Assembly: GCA_039918235.1 (NCBI GenBank)
Contig: JBDSHZ010000092.1
Location: 9,005 to 73,004 of the forward strand
Reading direction: 5' to 3'
DNA length: 64,000 bases
From: Pseudopedobacter sp039918235
Lineage (GTDB): Bacteria > Bacteroidota > Bacteroidia > Sphingobacteriales > Sphingobacteriaceae
Translations under genes and position numbers: made by a program
Shown here: positions 53,505 to 62,105 of the stretch, in pieces
Numbering within the stretch: the first letter of the stretch is position 1
How the letters are laid out: every line of letters begins with the position of its first letter
The notes under the pieces: model-generated
Database searches by the model: none
Told to the model about the DNA's origin: nothing
Seen by the model: only the letters and a program-made list of their open reading frames with translations

Positions 53505-54260
53505 TTATTTTCGAGATACGATAACAGAAGCCTCTTCAGTTTTGCTAGACTGTTCAACCATTTCCATAATCTCCATCATTTCTTCCTTTGTTAAATTTCT
53601 CCATTTCCCAACCGGAAGTTTACCAATGGTTACATTCATAATTCTAGTACGCTTCAATTTGGTCACTTCATAATGAAGGTATTCGCACATTCTCCTAATT
53701 TGACGGTTTAAGCCTTGTGTTAAAATAATTTTGAAGACATAATCACTTTCCTTTTTAATAAAACATTTGGCAGTTACGGTATCTAAAACAGGAACTCCGT
53801 TTCCCATTTTTCTGATAAATTCAGGAGTAATGGGTTTATTTACGGTAACAATGTATTCCTTTTCATGTTGATTTCCTGCCCTCAGTATTTTGTTTACAAT
53901 ATTTCCGTCGCTGGTTAAAAAAATCAAACCTTCTGAAGGTTTATCTAACCTTCCTATCGGGAATATCCGTTTAGGGTGGCGAATAAAATCAATGATATTT
54001 CCTTTTACATGACTTTCTGTAGTACAGGTAATTCCTCTTGGTTTGTTAAAGGCAATATAAATCGATTCGTCCTGATTTTTAAATTTGATACGCCTGCCAT
54101 CTACCCTAACATCATCTTGATGGGTCACCCGGTCGCCTAAAACTCCGGTTTTACCGTTTATAGTCACCCGGCCTTCTTCAATCACCCGGTCTGCTTCTCT
54201 TCTTGAACAAAATCCGGTATCACTGATTGCTTTATTAAGTCGGAGTGTATCTGTTGACAT
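53505..54260 (-). CDS. rluF: 23S rRNA pseudouridine synthase, RluF-like
   Basis: The 251-residue protein has an N-terminal S4 RNA-binding domain (LRLNKAISDTGFCSRREADR) and the RsuA/RluB/RluF catalytic domain. The catalytic aspartate is in FPIGRLDKPSEGL. NQHEKEYIVTVNKPITPEF and GNGVPVLDTVT are closer to RluF (U2604) than to RsuA or RluB. LTQGLNRQIRRMCEYLHYEV is the conserved late motif. It is followed downstream only by the converging S41 gene, 12 bases away. Confidence 0.92.
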   Translation of the reverse strand: MSTDTLRLNKAISDTGFCSRREADRVIEEGRVTINGKTGVLGDRVTHQDDVRVDGRRIKFKNQDESIYIAFNKPRGITCTTESHVKGNIIDFIRHPKRIFPIGRLDKPSEGLIFLTSDGNIVNKILRAGNQHEKEYIVTVNKPITPEFIRKMGNGVPVLDTVTAKCFIKKESDYVFKIILTQGLNRQIRRMCEYLHYEVTKLKRTRIMNVTIGKLPVGKWRNLTKEEMMEIMEMVEQSSKTEEASVIVSRK

Positions 54261-54274
54261 GACAGTAACAAATT

Positions 54275-54823
54275 TTAGAACGGACTTTTTAAGTCCTTAA
54301 AAGATGGCAATTGCTGATCTTTTGCAGATACAATTGCTTCGCTTGTTGGGATTTTCCAATCTATTGCTAAGTCTTTATCATCCCACATTGCCCCAATTTC
54401 CGAATCTTTATGATACAGATTAGTGCATTTATAGCTAAATAATGTTTCATCTTCTAAAGTTACAAAGCCATGTAGAAAGCCTGGAGGAACCCATACCATT
54501 TTGAAGTTTTCAGCAGTGAGCTCAATACAGAAATGTTGCCCATAGGTTGGCGATTTTTTTCTGATATCAACTGCAACATCTAAAACTTTCCCTTTGATCA
54601 CTCTTACCAATTTACCTTGGGCATGAGGATTTGCCTGAGCATGTAAGCCTCTTAATGTGCCTTTTTGAGAAAAGGATTGGTTATCCTGAACAAATTCTAG
54701 CTTTATGCCTGCTGCTATAAAAGCTTTTTGGTTGTAGCTCTCGAAAAAATACCCTCTTTCATCTCTCCATATTTTTGGTTCGATAATCAATAAATCTTTG
54801 ATTGGGCTTTCTAAAATATTCAT
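54275..54823 (-). CDS. rfbC: dTDP-4-dehydrorhamnose 3,5-epimerase
   Basis: RfbC makes dTDP-4-keto-L-rhamnose for surface polysaccharides. The 182-residue cupin protein shows DERGYFFESYNQ at the N-terminus, SFSQKGTLRGLHAQ with the catalytic histidine, LVRVIKGKVLDVAVDIRK, and PPGFLHGFVTLEDETLFSYK. The other rhamnose genes (rfbA, B, D) are not nearby, so this copy is separated from its pathway. It sits between rluF and the DUF4286 gene on the same strand. Confidence 0.95.
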   Translation of the reverse strand: MNILESPIKDLLIIEPKIWRDERGYFFESYNQKAFIAAGIKLEFVQDNQSFSQKGTLRGLHAQANPHAQGKLVRVIKGKVLDVAVDIRKKSPTYGQHFCIELTAENFKMVWVPPGFLHGFVTLEDETLFSYKCTNLYHKDSEIGAMWDDKDLAIDWKIPTSEAIVSAKDQQLPSFKDLKSPF

Positions 54824-54841
54824 GATGATTGCTAAAAGATT

Positions 54842-55141
54842 TTAAACAGATTCTAATACACTTCTGAATGCGACAAATTTACCTTCAAATTTTTGTTTAA
54901 AATCTTCCTGAAGTTTTGGAGAATATTTATTGCGATAATCAGCCAAATTTTCTGCTTTGTCTGTAATATATTGTGCGCAGTAGGTTATTCCCTCATTCTG
55001 AGGCTCTGTTAAATGCAATAGATTACAAGAAGAGAATTTGCCCGTTGCCATTACCTCTGGCATGTGGATTTGGTGCATAAAATCCAGATATTCTTCTTGA
55101 ATACTTTCTTCTATGATGGTAGTTACGTTATAGATAATCAT
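54842..55141 (-). CDS. DUF4286-family protein
   Basis: The 99-residue product starts MIIYNVTTIIEESIQEEYLD and continues with HMPEVMATGKFSSCNLLHL and TYCAQYITDKAENLADYRNK. This is the pattern of the DUF4286 family, a small alpha/beta ferredoxin-like fold found in Bacteroidota. The function is unknown. The ATG at 55141 is preferred over a TTG nine bases upstream, because that TTG lies inside a perfect TAACTTTG promoter element. Confidence 0.85.
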   Translation of the reverse strand: MIIYNVTTIIEESIQEEYLDFMHQIHMPEVMATGKFSSCNLLHLTEPQNEGITYCAQYITDKAENLADYRNKYSPKLQEDFKQKFEGKFVAFRSVLESV

Positions 55142-55147
55142 TGGTGT

Positions 55148-55155
55148 CAAAGTTA
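55148..55155 (-). promoter_or_regulatory. -7 element very close to the DUF4286 start
   Basis: On the minus strand TAACTTTG matches TAnnTTTG exactly and ends 6 bases before the ATG. Since transcription usually starts a few bases after this box, the mRNA would have almost no leader. Confidence 0.5.
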
Positions 55156-55169
55156 ATCATCATCAATCA

Positions 55170-56975
55170 TTATAAAGCATCCCCCCTTAAGTTTCTAAAT
55201 CTTTTTCTGGCTTCTATTACATATAAACTACCTGGGAATTGTGCTATGAGTTGCTCATATAGTTTTTGTGCATTTGCCTTATCATTTAATTTATCTTCTT
55301 CTAAAGTGGCCAAGGTAAATAAAGCATCATCGGCCCAAATGCTAAAACCAAAGTTTGAAATAATATCCTGAAGTGAAATAACAGCTTGATCAATATTGTT
55401 CTGTTTTAAATAAATCTTCGATTTCATCATCAAGATGTCGTCTGCCAAATCATTTGTGGGAAATAGCGTATTCACACTGTCTAAGGTGATTAGTGCGGTT
55501 GCAAATTGATTTTTAAATTGCAGTAAATCTGCTTTAGCATAAATTTTTAAAGCATTTCCTGTGGTGTCAGCAGCTAAATTATCTTGAATCAATAAACTTA
55601 AATCTAAGGCATCATTTGCAATTAACTGTGAAGTAGAAGCTTTTAAAACATCCAATTGTGCTTTTGCCCAGCCAAAATCTCCGTTATAAAAAGAAAGTTT
55701 GGCATTTTTAAATTTAGCTTCTTGCCCTAAAGGCTCATTGGCGAAAGATTTTTCAACCTGTCCGTATAATAAAGCCGCTTCCCATTTGTTATTATTCAGC
55801 ACATAAATATCTGCCAAATCAAGTTTAACTTCACCAATAGTTTGTGGTTTTACACCATTAAAATCTATAATTTCCTCTAAAAGCTGTTGCGCTTGGTCCA
55901 ATTGGTTTAGGTATAAAGCTTTTAAATTAGCCAATTGCCTAATGGCAAATACCGTTTGGTTATTCTTCCCAAATTCTGCCAATAGTTTTTCATAATCCTC
56001 AACTAAAGAGGCTATTTCCTGCTGTGTATATTGCCCGTCTAAAATCTGTTGATTCTTACTCCTTAATAAGGCAACCCTTGCTGAGATATAATAAGGACTG
56101 TTTGATCCCTTAGAAATAAGATATTCATAAGCTTTATTGGCGGGGTCATAGGCTTTATTGTCTAAGAATAAATTGGCCAAGTTGAAAACCCTACTGCCAT
56201 TATCATTCATCCTTCTATCAAGCGCAATAATTTGGAGGAGTGCTAAATCAAATTGTTGCTGCTGTAGGTATTGCCAAGCTAAAAGATCAATAAAGTTCGC
56301 ATTTTGAGGGTCTTTCTGAATTTTTTTAAGCAATTGTGATTTCAGCTCATTATAATCTTCACTAGTTTCAAAAGTACGGCTCAAATTACTTTTAGCCATA
56401 GCCATAAATTCAGGTTGAATTTCTATCAATTTTAAAATTTCTGTAGTTAAGCCGTCTTTTATTTTTTTGTAACGATAGAGATTAATCAATTCATAGATGA
56501 AGATATCGTCTGATTTTAAAATTTTACGGCCATTTAAGAAAGCTTTTATCGCATAATCATAATTGCCTGTAGCGTAAAAAGAAGTAGCAATTTCAGAAAT
56601 CATATTCTGGTTTGCAGGCATGTTCTGCACAATGGAATCAAATATTTTATCTGAAGCGTTGAGGTCACCTTTTTCCAGGTAAAGCTGGCCGAGATCTATC
56701 TTATATCTTTGGTCTTCCTTTATTTTCTTGTTAATGAGCTTTTCAGCTTCATCATATTTTTTTAGTTTTTGTAAAGTATTTAAATAGTTATCATAATATA
56801 GGTTGCTACCATTTTTTGTTTGATATAACTTTTCATAAATAACCAATGCTTTATCATATTCACCATTCCTGTAAAACTGCTCCGCAAGAATCACCTCATT
56901 TTCCACCTGTGCAAATGCAGGCTTAACGCTCAGTAGAATTATAATGAGCAGAAATAAATGAACAGTTTTTTTCAT
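55170..56975 (-). CDS. secreted TPR-repeat protein
   Basis: This 601-residue protein has a signal peptide (ending KPAFAQ) followed by tetratricopeptide-like repeats over nearly its whole length, such as AEQFYRNGEYDKALVIYEKL and QLYLEKGDLNASDKIFDS. The last repeats are QLYEQLIAQFPGSLYVIEAR near the end. Such helical scaffolds mediate protein contacts in the periplasm or outer membrane. The partner is unknown. It lies just upstream of the DUF4286 gene on the same strand, with 28 bases between. Confidence 0.9.
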   Translation of the reverse strand: MKKTVHLFLLIIILLSVKPAFAQVENEVILAEQFYRNGEYDKALVIYEKLYQTKNGSNLYYDNYLNTLQKLKKYDEAEKLINKKIKEDQRYKIDLGQLYLEKGDLNASDKIFDSIVQNMPANQNMISEIATSFYATGNYDYAIKAFLNGRKILKSDDIFIYELINLYRYKKIKDGLTTEILKLIEIQPEFMAMAKSNLSRTFETSEDYNELKSQLLKKIQKDPQNANFIDLLAWQYLQQQQFDLALLQIIALDRRMNDNGSRVFNLANLFLDNKAYDPANKAYEYLISKGSNSPYYISARVALLRSKNQQILDGQYTQQEIASLVEDYEKLLAEFGKNNQTVFAIRQLANLKALYLNQLDQAQQLLEEIIDFNGVKPQTIGEVKLDLADIYVLNNNKWEAALLYGQVEKSFANEPLGQEAKFKNAKLSFYNGDFGWAKAQLDVLKASTSQLIANDALDLSLLIQDNLAADTTGNALKIYAKADLLQFKNQFATALITLDSVNTLFPTNDLADDILMMKSKIYLKQNNIDQAVISLQDIISNFGFSIWADDALFTLATLEEDKLNDKANAQKLYEQLIAQFPGSLYVIEARKRFRNLRGDAL

Positions 56976-57081
56976 TGATCTTAAAATTAAAAAAATTAAG
57001 CTTAGTGCAGTAAGAATTTATATAAGTTTGTGAAAGAGCTTGTATTTTAAATGTTACTGTTTTTGTGAAGCCTTATTGTAC

Positions 57082-57110
57082 ATAATTATTTATTTTGGAT
57101 AAATAATTAT
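57082..57110. promoter_or_regulatory. 29-bp AT-rich palindrome upstream of the TCS operon
   Basis: ATAATTATTTAT (57082-57093) and ATAAATAATTAT (57099-57110) are perfect 12-base inverted repeats with the loop TTTGG. It lies between the divergent TPR gene and the S9-like lipoprotein gene, 62 bases before the latter's start. No T run follows. An operator for the OmpR-type regulator encoded downstream is plausible but unproven. Confidence 0.45.
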
Positions 57111-57172
57111 TAATAGCCATTTAGACTAGTTCCTAAAACGAAAGATTCTGTAATTTATAAAGACATAATTTA

Positions 57173-59068
57173 ATGACGGATTTGTGTAAAAGATATATTT
57201 ACGTATTACTGTGCGCTTTATTGTTTAGCTGTACAGGAGGTACTGAAGTAAAGGAAATAAGCGTGGAGACTTTTTTTAAAGATCCTCAAAAATCTATTTT
57301 CCATATTTCACCAGATGGAAAATACCTTTCTTACCTTCAGCCTTATGAAGGTAAATTAAATCTCTTTGTACAATCTATTGAAGGGAATGAGGTAAAACAG
57401 ATCACTACTTTTGCCGATAAAGGGATTAAATATTATTTCTGGGCTGGTAATGATAAGCTTTTTTACATGAAAGATATAGACGCTGAAGACAATTATCAGG
57501 TTTTTACAGTAAATAAAGATGGCAGTGAAACACTGCAAATTAATACCAGCCCAAAAACAAGAGTGGAAGTTATTGATCAGATTAAAAGCGACAATAACTT
57601 TATCCTGATTGCAATGAATGAAAGAGTTCCTGAATATTTTGATGTGTATAAGTTGAATATCAAAACTGGGAAAAAGATAATGATGATCAAAAATCCAGGT
57701 AATATTATAGAATGGATTTCTGATAACGAAGGGAATATTAAACTGGCTGTAGGAAGCGATGGTGTAAATGAGACTTTATATTATAGAACCGATAATAAAT
57801 CTGTTTTTAAGCCTGTAATCACTAATAATTTTAAAACTACTTTGCAACCATTTGGCTTTACTGGAGAGAAACAGCACATTTATGCCTTATCAAATTTAAA
57901 TAGGGATAAACTAGCACTGGTTGATTTTGATTGTGAAACCGGAAAAGAAACTAAAGTGATTTATGAAAACCCTAATGCGGATATTTCTGATGTGGTGTAT
58001 TCTAAATCCTTAAAGAAACTGGCTTACCTCACCTATGAAATATCAAAACGGGAAATTTATTTTTTAGATGATAAGGTGAAAGCAATGTATGAGGATATCC
58101 GTTCTCAGTTACCGTTGCAAGAGGTGAAAATCATAGATAAAGATAATTCTGAGACTTCTTACATTTTAAAAACATATACTGATAAAGATCCGGGTGCTTA
58201 TTATATCTATCACCTTGAGAATAAAAAGCTGGTGAAACTAGCAGATTTAAATTCGGATATTGATCCTGAGAACATGTGTGAGATGAAGCCTGTGAAGTAT
58301 AAAAGCAGAGATGGACTTACCATCCACGGTTATTTAACTTTGCCAAAAGGTAAAAATGAAAAAAACTTACCTTGTATTATTTTTCCTCATTCTGGCCCTT
58401 CTAATAGAAATGTATGGGGTTATGCTGCAGAAGTACAATACCTGGCGAACAAAGGGTTTGCAGTGTTCCAAATGAATTTTAGAGGTTCTACGGGATATGG
58501 AAAAGCTTTTCAAACTGCAGGATACAAACAATGGGGAGGCAACATGCAGCATGATATTACAGATGGGGTAAAATGGCTGATAGAACAAAAGACTGTTAAC
58601 CCTAATAAAATTGCAATATTTGGATATGGGTTTGGAGGTTATGCTGCTTTAAACCAATCTATTTACCATCCAGAATTATATAAATGTGCCGCTTCGTATT
58701 CAGGTTTTATTAATCTTTTTACTTATTTAAAAGGCTTTCCAGCTTATTTTAAGCCTTACCAACAGATGATGAACGAGATAGTTGGAAACCCTGAAACTGA
58801 TGTTGATTATTTAAAATCAGCTTCGCCAATTTTTCAGATTGATAAAATTAAAACACCATTATTAATCGCTCAGGGCGGAAAAGATTCTAGAGTGAATGTT
58901 AATGAAACCAATCAGTTTGTAAAAGAACTTAGGAAAAAAGGGCTCAACATAAATTATATTTTAAAAGATAACGAAAATCACTTGTACCGAGACCCTGTCA
59001 ACAGGGCTGAGTTTTATCAGAAATTGGGCAACTTTTTAGACAAGAATCTTAATACTGACAAGTTTTAA
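57173..59068 (+). CDS. S9 peptidase-like lipoprotein lacking the catalytic serine
   Basis: The 631-residue product has a lipoprotein signal (ALLFSC, C20), a beta-propeller-like domain (about 35-375) and an alpha/beta-hydrolase domain (about 380-628). These have the layout of prolyl oligopeptidase/acylaminoacyl peptidases (PHSGPSNRNVWG, QMNFRGSTGYGK, HDITDGVKWLI). The nucleophile elbow, normally GxSxGG, reads G484-Y-G486-F-G-G: serine is replaced by glycine (codon GGG, 58628-58630). The acid D571 in GGKDSRV and H603 in NENHLYRDP remain. It is thus probably a non-hydrolytic binding protein. It shares one base with the histidine kinase gene. Confidence 0.9.
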   Translation: MTDLCKRYIYVLLCALLFSCTGGTEVKEISVETFFKDPQKSIFHISPDGKYLSYLQPYEGKLNLFVQSIEGNEVKQITTFADKGIKYYFWAGNDKLFYMKDIDAEDNYQVFTVNKDGSETLQINTSPKTRVEVIDQIKSDNNFILIAMNERVPEYFDVYKLNIKTGKKIMMIKNPGNIIEWISDNEGNIKLAVGSDGVNETLYYRTDNKSVFKPVITNNFKTTLQPFGFTGEKQHIYALSNLNRDKLALVDFDCETGKETKVIYENPNADISDVVYSKSLKKLAYLTYEISKREIYFLDDKVKAMYEDIRSQLPLQEVKIIDKDNSETSYILKTYTDKDPGAYYIYHLENKKLVKLADLNSDIDPENMCEMKPVKYKSRDGLTIHGYLTLPKGKNEKNLPCIIFPHSGPSNRNVWGYAAEVQYLANKGFAVFQMNFRGSTGYGKAFQTAGYKQWGGNMQHDITDGVKWLIEQKTVNPNKIAIFGYGFGGYAALNQSIYHPELYKCAASYSGFINLFTYLKGFPAYFKPYQQMMNEIVGNPETDVDYLKSASPIFQIDKIKTPLLIAQGGKDSRVNVNETNQFVKELRKKGLNINYILKDNENHLYRDPVNRAEFYQKLGNFLDKNLNTDKF

Positions 59069-60738
59069 TGGAGTTGCAAAAAAACAGCTACCGAAAAAAT
59101 TTCATGCTGATCATTTCCTTTATGGTATTGATTTCGGTTTCGCTGGTTTTAGCCTTAATTCTTGGGTATAGCTTAACAAAGAAATACATAGAAAATGAAT
59201 TTAGCTCAATTAAAATTGATGTTTTAGAGGAAACTGTTGCGCCTTACAATAATTTTTTCCAAAATAAAATTCCTGAAATTTCATTTTATCAAGGTTTTCT
59301 AGATTCCCTATCTGCAGTAAAATATGTTGATACTGTTTTTAAAAAATATCCTTTTGTAGAGAAAGCTCTTTTTTATGATGCCCAGATTAGCAATCACAGC
59401 GTGGATGATGGGCTAAGAATTGGTAGGTTTTCCATCGGTTTGAAAAATATTTATCGGTTTGGAAGAAAAGTGCCTAAGGATTCAATCATTGTATTTAAAA
59501 ATGATAAACCTGGTACATTATCTTTGAGTAGCAGTGACGAGTTTAATAAAATAGGGCTAAAGTTTGCTGGTTATATAGAAACGGCAGATACTACTAAAAC
59601 ACTTACGAACGATCAAATTTTCAAGATCTTCTATAGCATAGTGCCAAACAAGATCAGCTACATGAACATCCCTAGAAGAGAGGATATTAAGATTTATCAG
59701 GATTTGATGTTCAAGAAGACTGAACAGTCCCCTTTATTTGAGCAGGATGTTTTTTCATTTGAACTGAATCCTTATAAACTTTTGGTGAGAAACACCCATA
59801 AAGATTTGTATCAAACCATCAGTATTCGCCCACTTTCTTATGATCCTATATTAGAGAATCCAAATCTGGTTACCACAGAAATTCCATTGCCGGGAGCTTT
59901 TTCTGACTTTAAGATATACTTTAGCAGTGATAAAACTTTTCTAAATAGCGAAGTAAATCACCGCTTTTTACCTATTGCCATAGGCGTTTTTGCCGTTTAT
60001 CTGATATTGGCACTTATTACGTTGCTGATTTATAGAAACCTGAATGTGAATCAGAAGCTTTTCAGCCTTCAGTATGATTTTATAAATAACTTTACTCATG
60101 AGTTTAAAACACCTGTTTCTGTGATTAAAATTGCAGGTAGCAATATCATGAATGCAAAAGAATTGAGCGATTTAGAGCGAGCCAGATACGGGAAAATTTT
60201 AGATGAAGAAGCTGATAAACTAAATGATTTAATGAATAAATTGCTTTCCTTTACACAGATAGAGAATAAGGCAATCACTGTAAAAAAGCAGGAGATTAAT
60301 CTGGAGGTATTTTCTCAGAATATGATAGATGCTTTCCAGTTAAAATACCCTGATTATGAAATAGAACTTCATATTACTGATTTGGAGACTTTTAACACTG
60401 ATCTTGTTTTACTAAGTAGCATGTTTCATAACTTAATAGAAAATGCTTACAAATATGCGAATCAAGGAAACAAGGAATTGATCATTTCTATCTATAAATT
60501 AAAGAAGAATATTGTTTTCTCCTTTAAGGATAAAGGAATTGGGATTGAAGCAAACGAGCTAGATAATATTTTTAAGAAATTTTATAGGATACAGAGTAGA
60601 TATAACCAGCAGGGAAGTGTAGGTTTAGGCTTGGCATTTTGTAAAGAACTGGCTAATTTTATGGAAGGGAGTATTACCGTAAAAAGTAAGATAGGCAAAG
60701 GTTCAGAGTTTGAAGTAATACTGCCATTTGATAATTGA
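59068..60738 (+). CDS. sensor histidine kinase with large periplasmic domain
   Basis: The 556-residue kinase has helices at about 12-36 and 300-322 enclosing a roughly 260-residue periplasmic sensor region of no family I recognise. HisKA follows with the phosphoacceptor H344 in NFTHEFKTPVSVIK, then the ATPase domain: N box HNLIENAYKYA, G1 FKDKGIGIEANELD, F-box IFKKFYRI, G2 GSVGLGLAFCKELA. The start overlaps the S9-like gene (TAATG). The response regulator follows 3 bases later. It has no HAMP domain that I can see. Confidence 0.94.
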   Translation: MELQKNSYRKNFMLIISFMVLISVSLVLALILGYSLTKKYIENEFSSIKIDVLEETVAPYNNFFQNKIPEISFYQGFLDSLSAVKYVDTVFKKYPFVEKALFYDAQISNHSVDDGLRIGRFSIGLKNIYRFGRKVPKDSIIVFKNDKPGTLSLSSSDEFNKIGLKFAGYIETADTTKTLTNDQIFKIFYSIVPNKISYMNIPRREDIKIYQDLMFKKTEQSPLFEQDVFSFELNPYKLLVRNTHKDLYQTISIRPLSYDPILENPNLVTTEIPLPGAFSDFKIYFSSDKTFLNSEVNHRFLPIAIGVFAVYLILALITLLIYRNLNVNQKLFSLQYDFINNFTHEFKTPVSVIKIAGSNIMNAKELSDLERARYGKILDEEADKLNDLMNKLLSFTQIENKAITVKKQEINLEVFSQNMIDAFQLKYPDYEIELHITDLETFNTDLVLLSSMFHNLIENAYKYANQGNKELIISIYKLKKNIVFSFKDKGIGIEANELDNIFKKFYRIQSRYNQQGSVGLGLAFCKELANFMEGSITVKSKIGKGSEFEVILPFDN

Positions 60739-60741
60739 GAT

Positions 60742-61428
60742 ATGCAAAAAGAAACAAAAGTTGCAATTGTAGAGGATGATGAAAACATTAGGTTTTTAGT
60801 TACCCATCGTTTAGAAAAGGAAGGTTATAAAATTGTTGAAACCGGAGACGGAGCTGAAGCAGTAGACCTTATTTTAAAAGAACAGCCAAACATTGTATTG
60901 TTAGATTGGATGTTGCCTGGGAAGGAAGGTTCGGAAATTTGTACGGAGCTAAGGGCAAAGGGATTTGAAAATATCGTGATCATGATGACTGCAAAATCTC
61001 AGGATTTAGATAAAATTGATGCCTTTAACTTTGGCGTTTCTGATTATGTAACCAAACCTTTCAATATGGAAGTTTTAGTAGCCATGTTAGATAGCAAAGT
61101 GAAATATGTGGTTCATGATAAGGAAGAGAACAATAAGTTTGGAGATATGGAGCATCATCCTAATATACATTCTTTGCTGAAAAACAATAAGAAGATAGAA
61201 TTAACAATCTTGGAAAACCGTATTTTATTGTATTTCTTAAACAATAAAAATAAAGTGATTAGTCGAGACGATTTGATGATGGAAGTTTGGGGTTATAACT
61301 CTGATGTGAATACCAGAACTTTAGACATGCACATTGTGAGGTTGAGAAAAAAAATAGAAACCAATGCAGACAGACCTGATTTTTTACAAACCGTAAGAGG
61401 AGTAGGCTATCGTTTTAATGAAGATTAA
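60742..61428 (+). CDS. OmpR-family response regulator
   Basis: The 228-residue protein has a receiver domain (acidic pocket EDDE at 11-14, phosphoacceptor D55 in IVLLDWMLPG, MMTAKSQ, and K in SDYVTKPFN) and a C-terminal winged helix. The late motifs are ISRDDLMMEVWGYNSDVNTR and TVRGVGYRF. It is the cognate partner of the upstream kinase by position. The stop overlaps the next gene by 11 bases. Its targets are unknown; the palindrome at 57082-57110 is one candidate. Confidence 0.95.
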   Translation: MQKETKVAIVEDDENIRFLVTHRLEKEGYKIVETGDGAEAVDLILKEQPNIVLLDWMLPGKEGSEICTELRAKGFENIVIMMTAKSQDLDKIDAFNFGVSDYVTKPFNMEVLVAMLDSKVKYVVHDKEENNKFGDMEHHPNIHSLLKNNKKIELTILENRILLYFLNNKNKVISRDDLMMEVWGYNSDVNTRTLDMHIVRLRKKIETNADRPDFLQTVRGVGYRFNED

Positions 61429-62050
61429 TTTTGTAATATTTTTCATCTTTATATTCTTTCTGCCTTATTTAGTAAGGGCTCAAGACAATTTCTTAAATAC
61501 ATACGACCATAAAAAACTGGAAGGGCAAACCTTGAAAGTTTATTCTGAAACTGGATTGGTCTCACTGACAGCCTTAAAACCAAATATAATTAAGGTAAGT
61601 TTTCTAAAAAGTGATGCTTTAAATAATAAGGATCTTATTAAAGGAGAAGAAGTATTTGTAAGAGTCACTCAAAATCTAGATGATATTTTTATGCAGACAG
61701 ATTCATTATTGATCATCATTAGTAAGATAGATTTCTCTATAAAATTTGAAAAGAGCAATGAAGAAATTTATGTGATCAATGATTTCTCAATGGAAAAAAA
61801 CAGTAAGCGTTATTTCCAATTTGCAGTTCCTAAACCACTAGAGATGAGAATTAAAATAAACAAAAGAAAAATTACATCTGATAGTTTAGGATTTGGTGTT
61901 TTCTTTAAAGGATTAAAAAAGACATGTTTTATTAATCCTAATAATGGAATGATTGATGTTTCATTATCGGTTAAGAAACTGGATTATTTATTTGTAGCAG
62001 GAAATAGCGATAGCTTAAAAAATGCTTCAAAATATTTCTTTAAAAACTAA
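61418..62050 (+). CDS. secreted protein of unknown function in the TCS operon
   Basis: The 210-residue product has a clear signal peptide (IFIFFLPYLVRAQ) and a beta-rich mature part. The strand pattern ALKPNIIKVSFLKSD followed by DSLLIIISKIDFSIKFEKS resembles the N-terminal beta-sandwich of GH31 glycosidases. No catalytic domain follows, so this is only a fold-level guess. It overlaps the response-regulator gene by 11 bases, so it belongs to the operon and may be its output or part of its sensing. Confidence 0.72.
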   Translation: MKINFVIFFIFIFFLPYLVRAQDNFLNTYDHKKLEGQTLKVYSETGLVSLTALKPNIIKVSFLKSDALNNKDLIKGEEVFVRVTQNLDDIFMQTDSLLIIISKIDFSIKFEKSNEEIYVINDFSMEKNSKRYFQFAVPKPLEMRIKINKRKITSDSLGFGVFFKGLKKTCFINPNNGMIDVSLSVKKLDYLFVAGNSDSLKNASKYFFKN

Positions 62051-62105
62051 GCTTTTTTTTGATGTTTTGTATTTTATCTTTATTCCTTTCTCTAAAATAT
62101 TTCTT

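Noticed and set aside
54275..54823. rfbC as evidence of a polysaccharide biosynthesis cluster
   Set aside because: No other rhamnose, glycosyltransferase or export gene lies nearby, so only the single gene is supported.
55142..55150. TTG at 55150 as the DUF4286 start
   Set aside because: It is part of the TAACTTTG promoter element; the ATG at 55141 gives the family's usual MIIYNVT start.
62051..62105. Hairpin-like AT-rich text between the secreted orphan and nadE
   Set aside because: Pairing around TATTTCTTTTAAGAAAGATA is imperfect and overlaps the nadE stop, so I cannot call a terminator with confidence.
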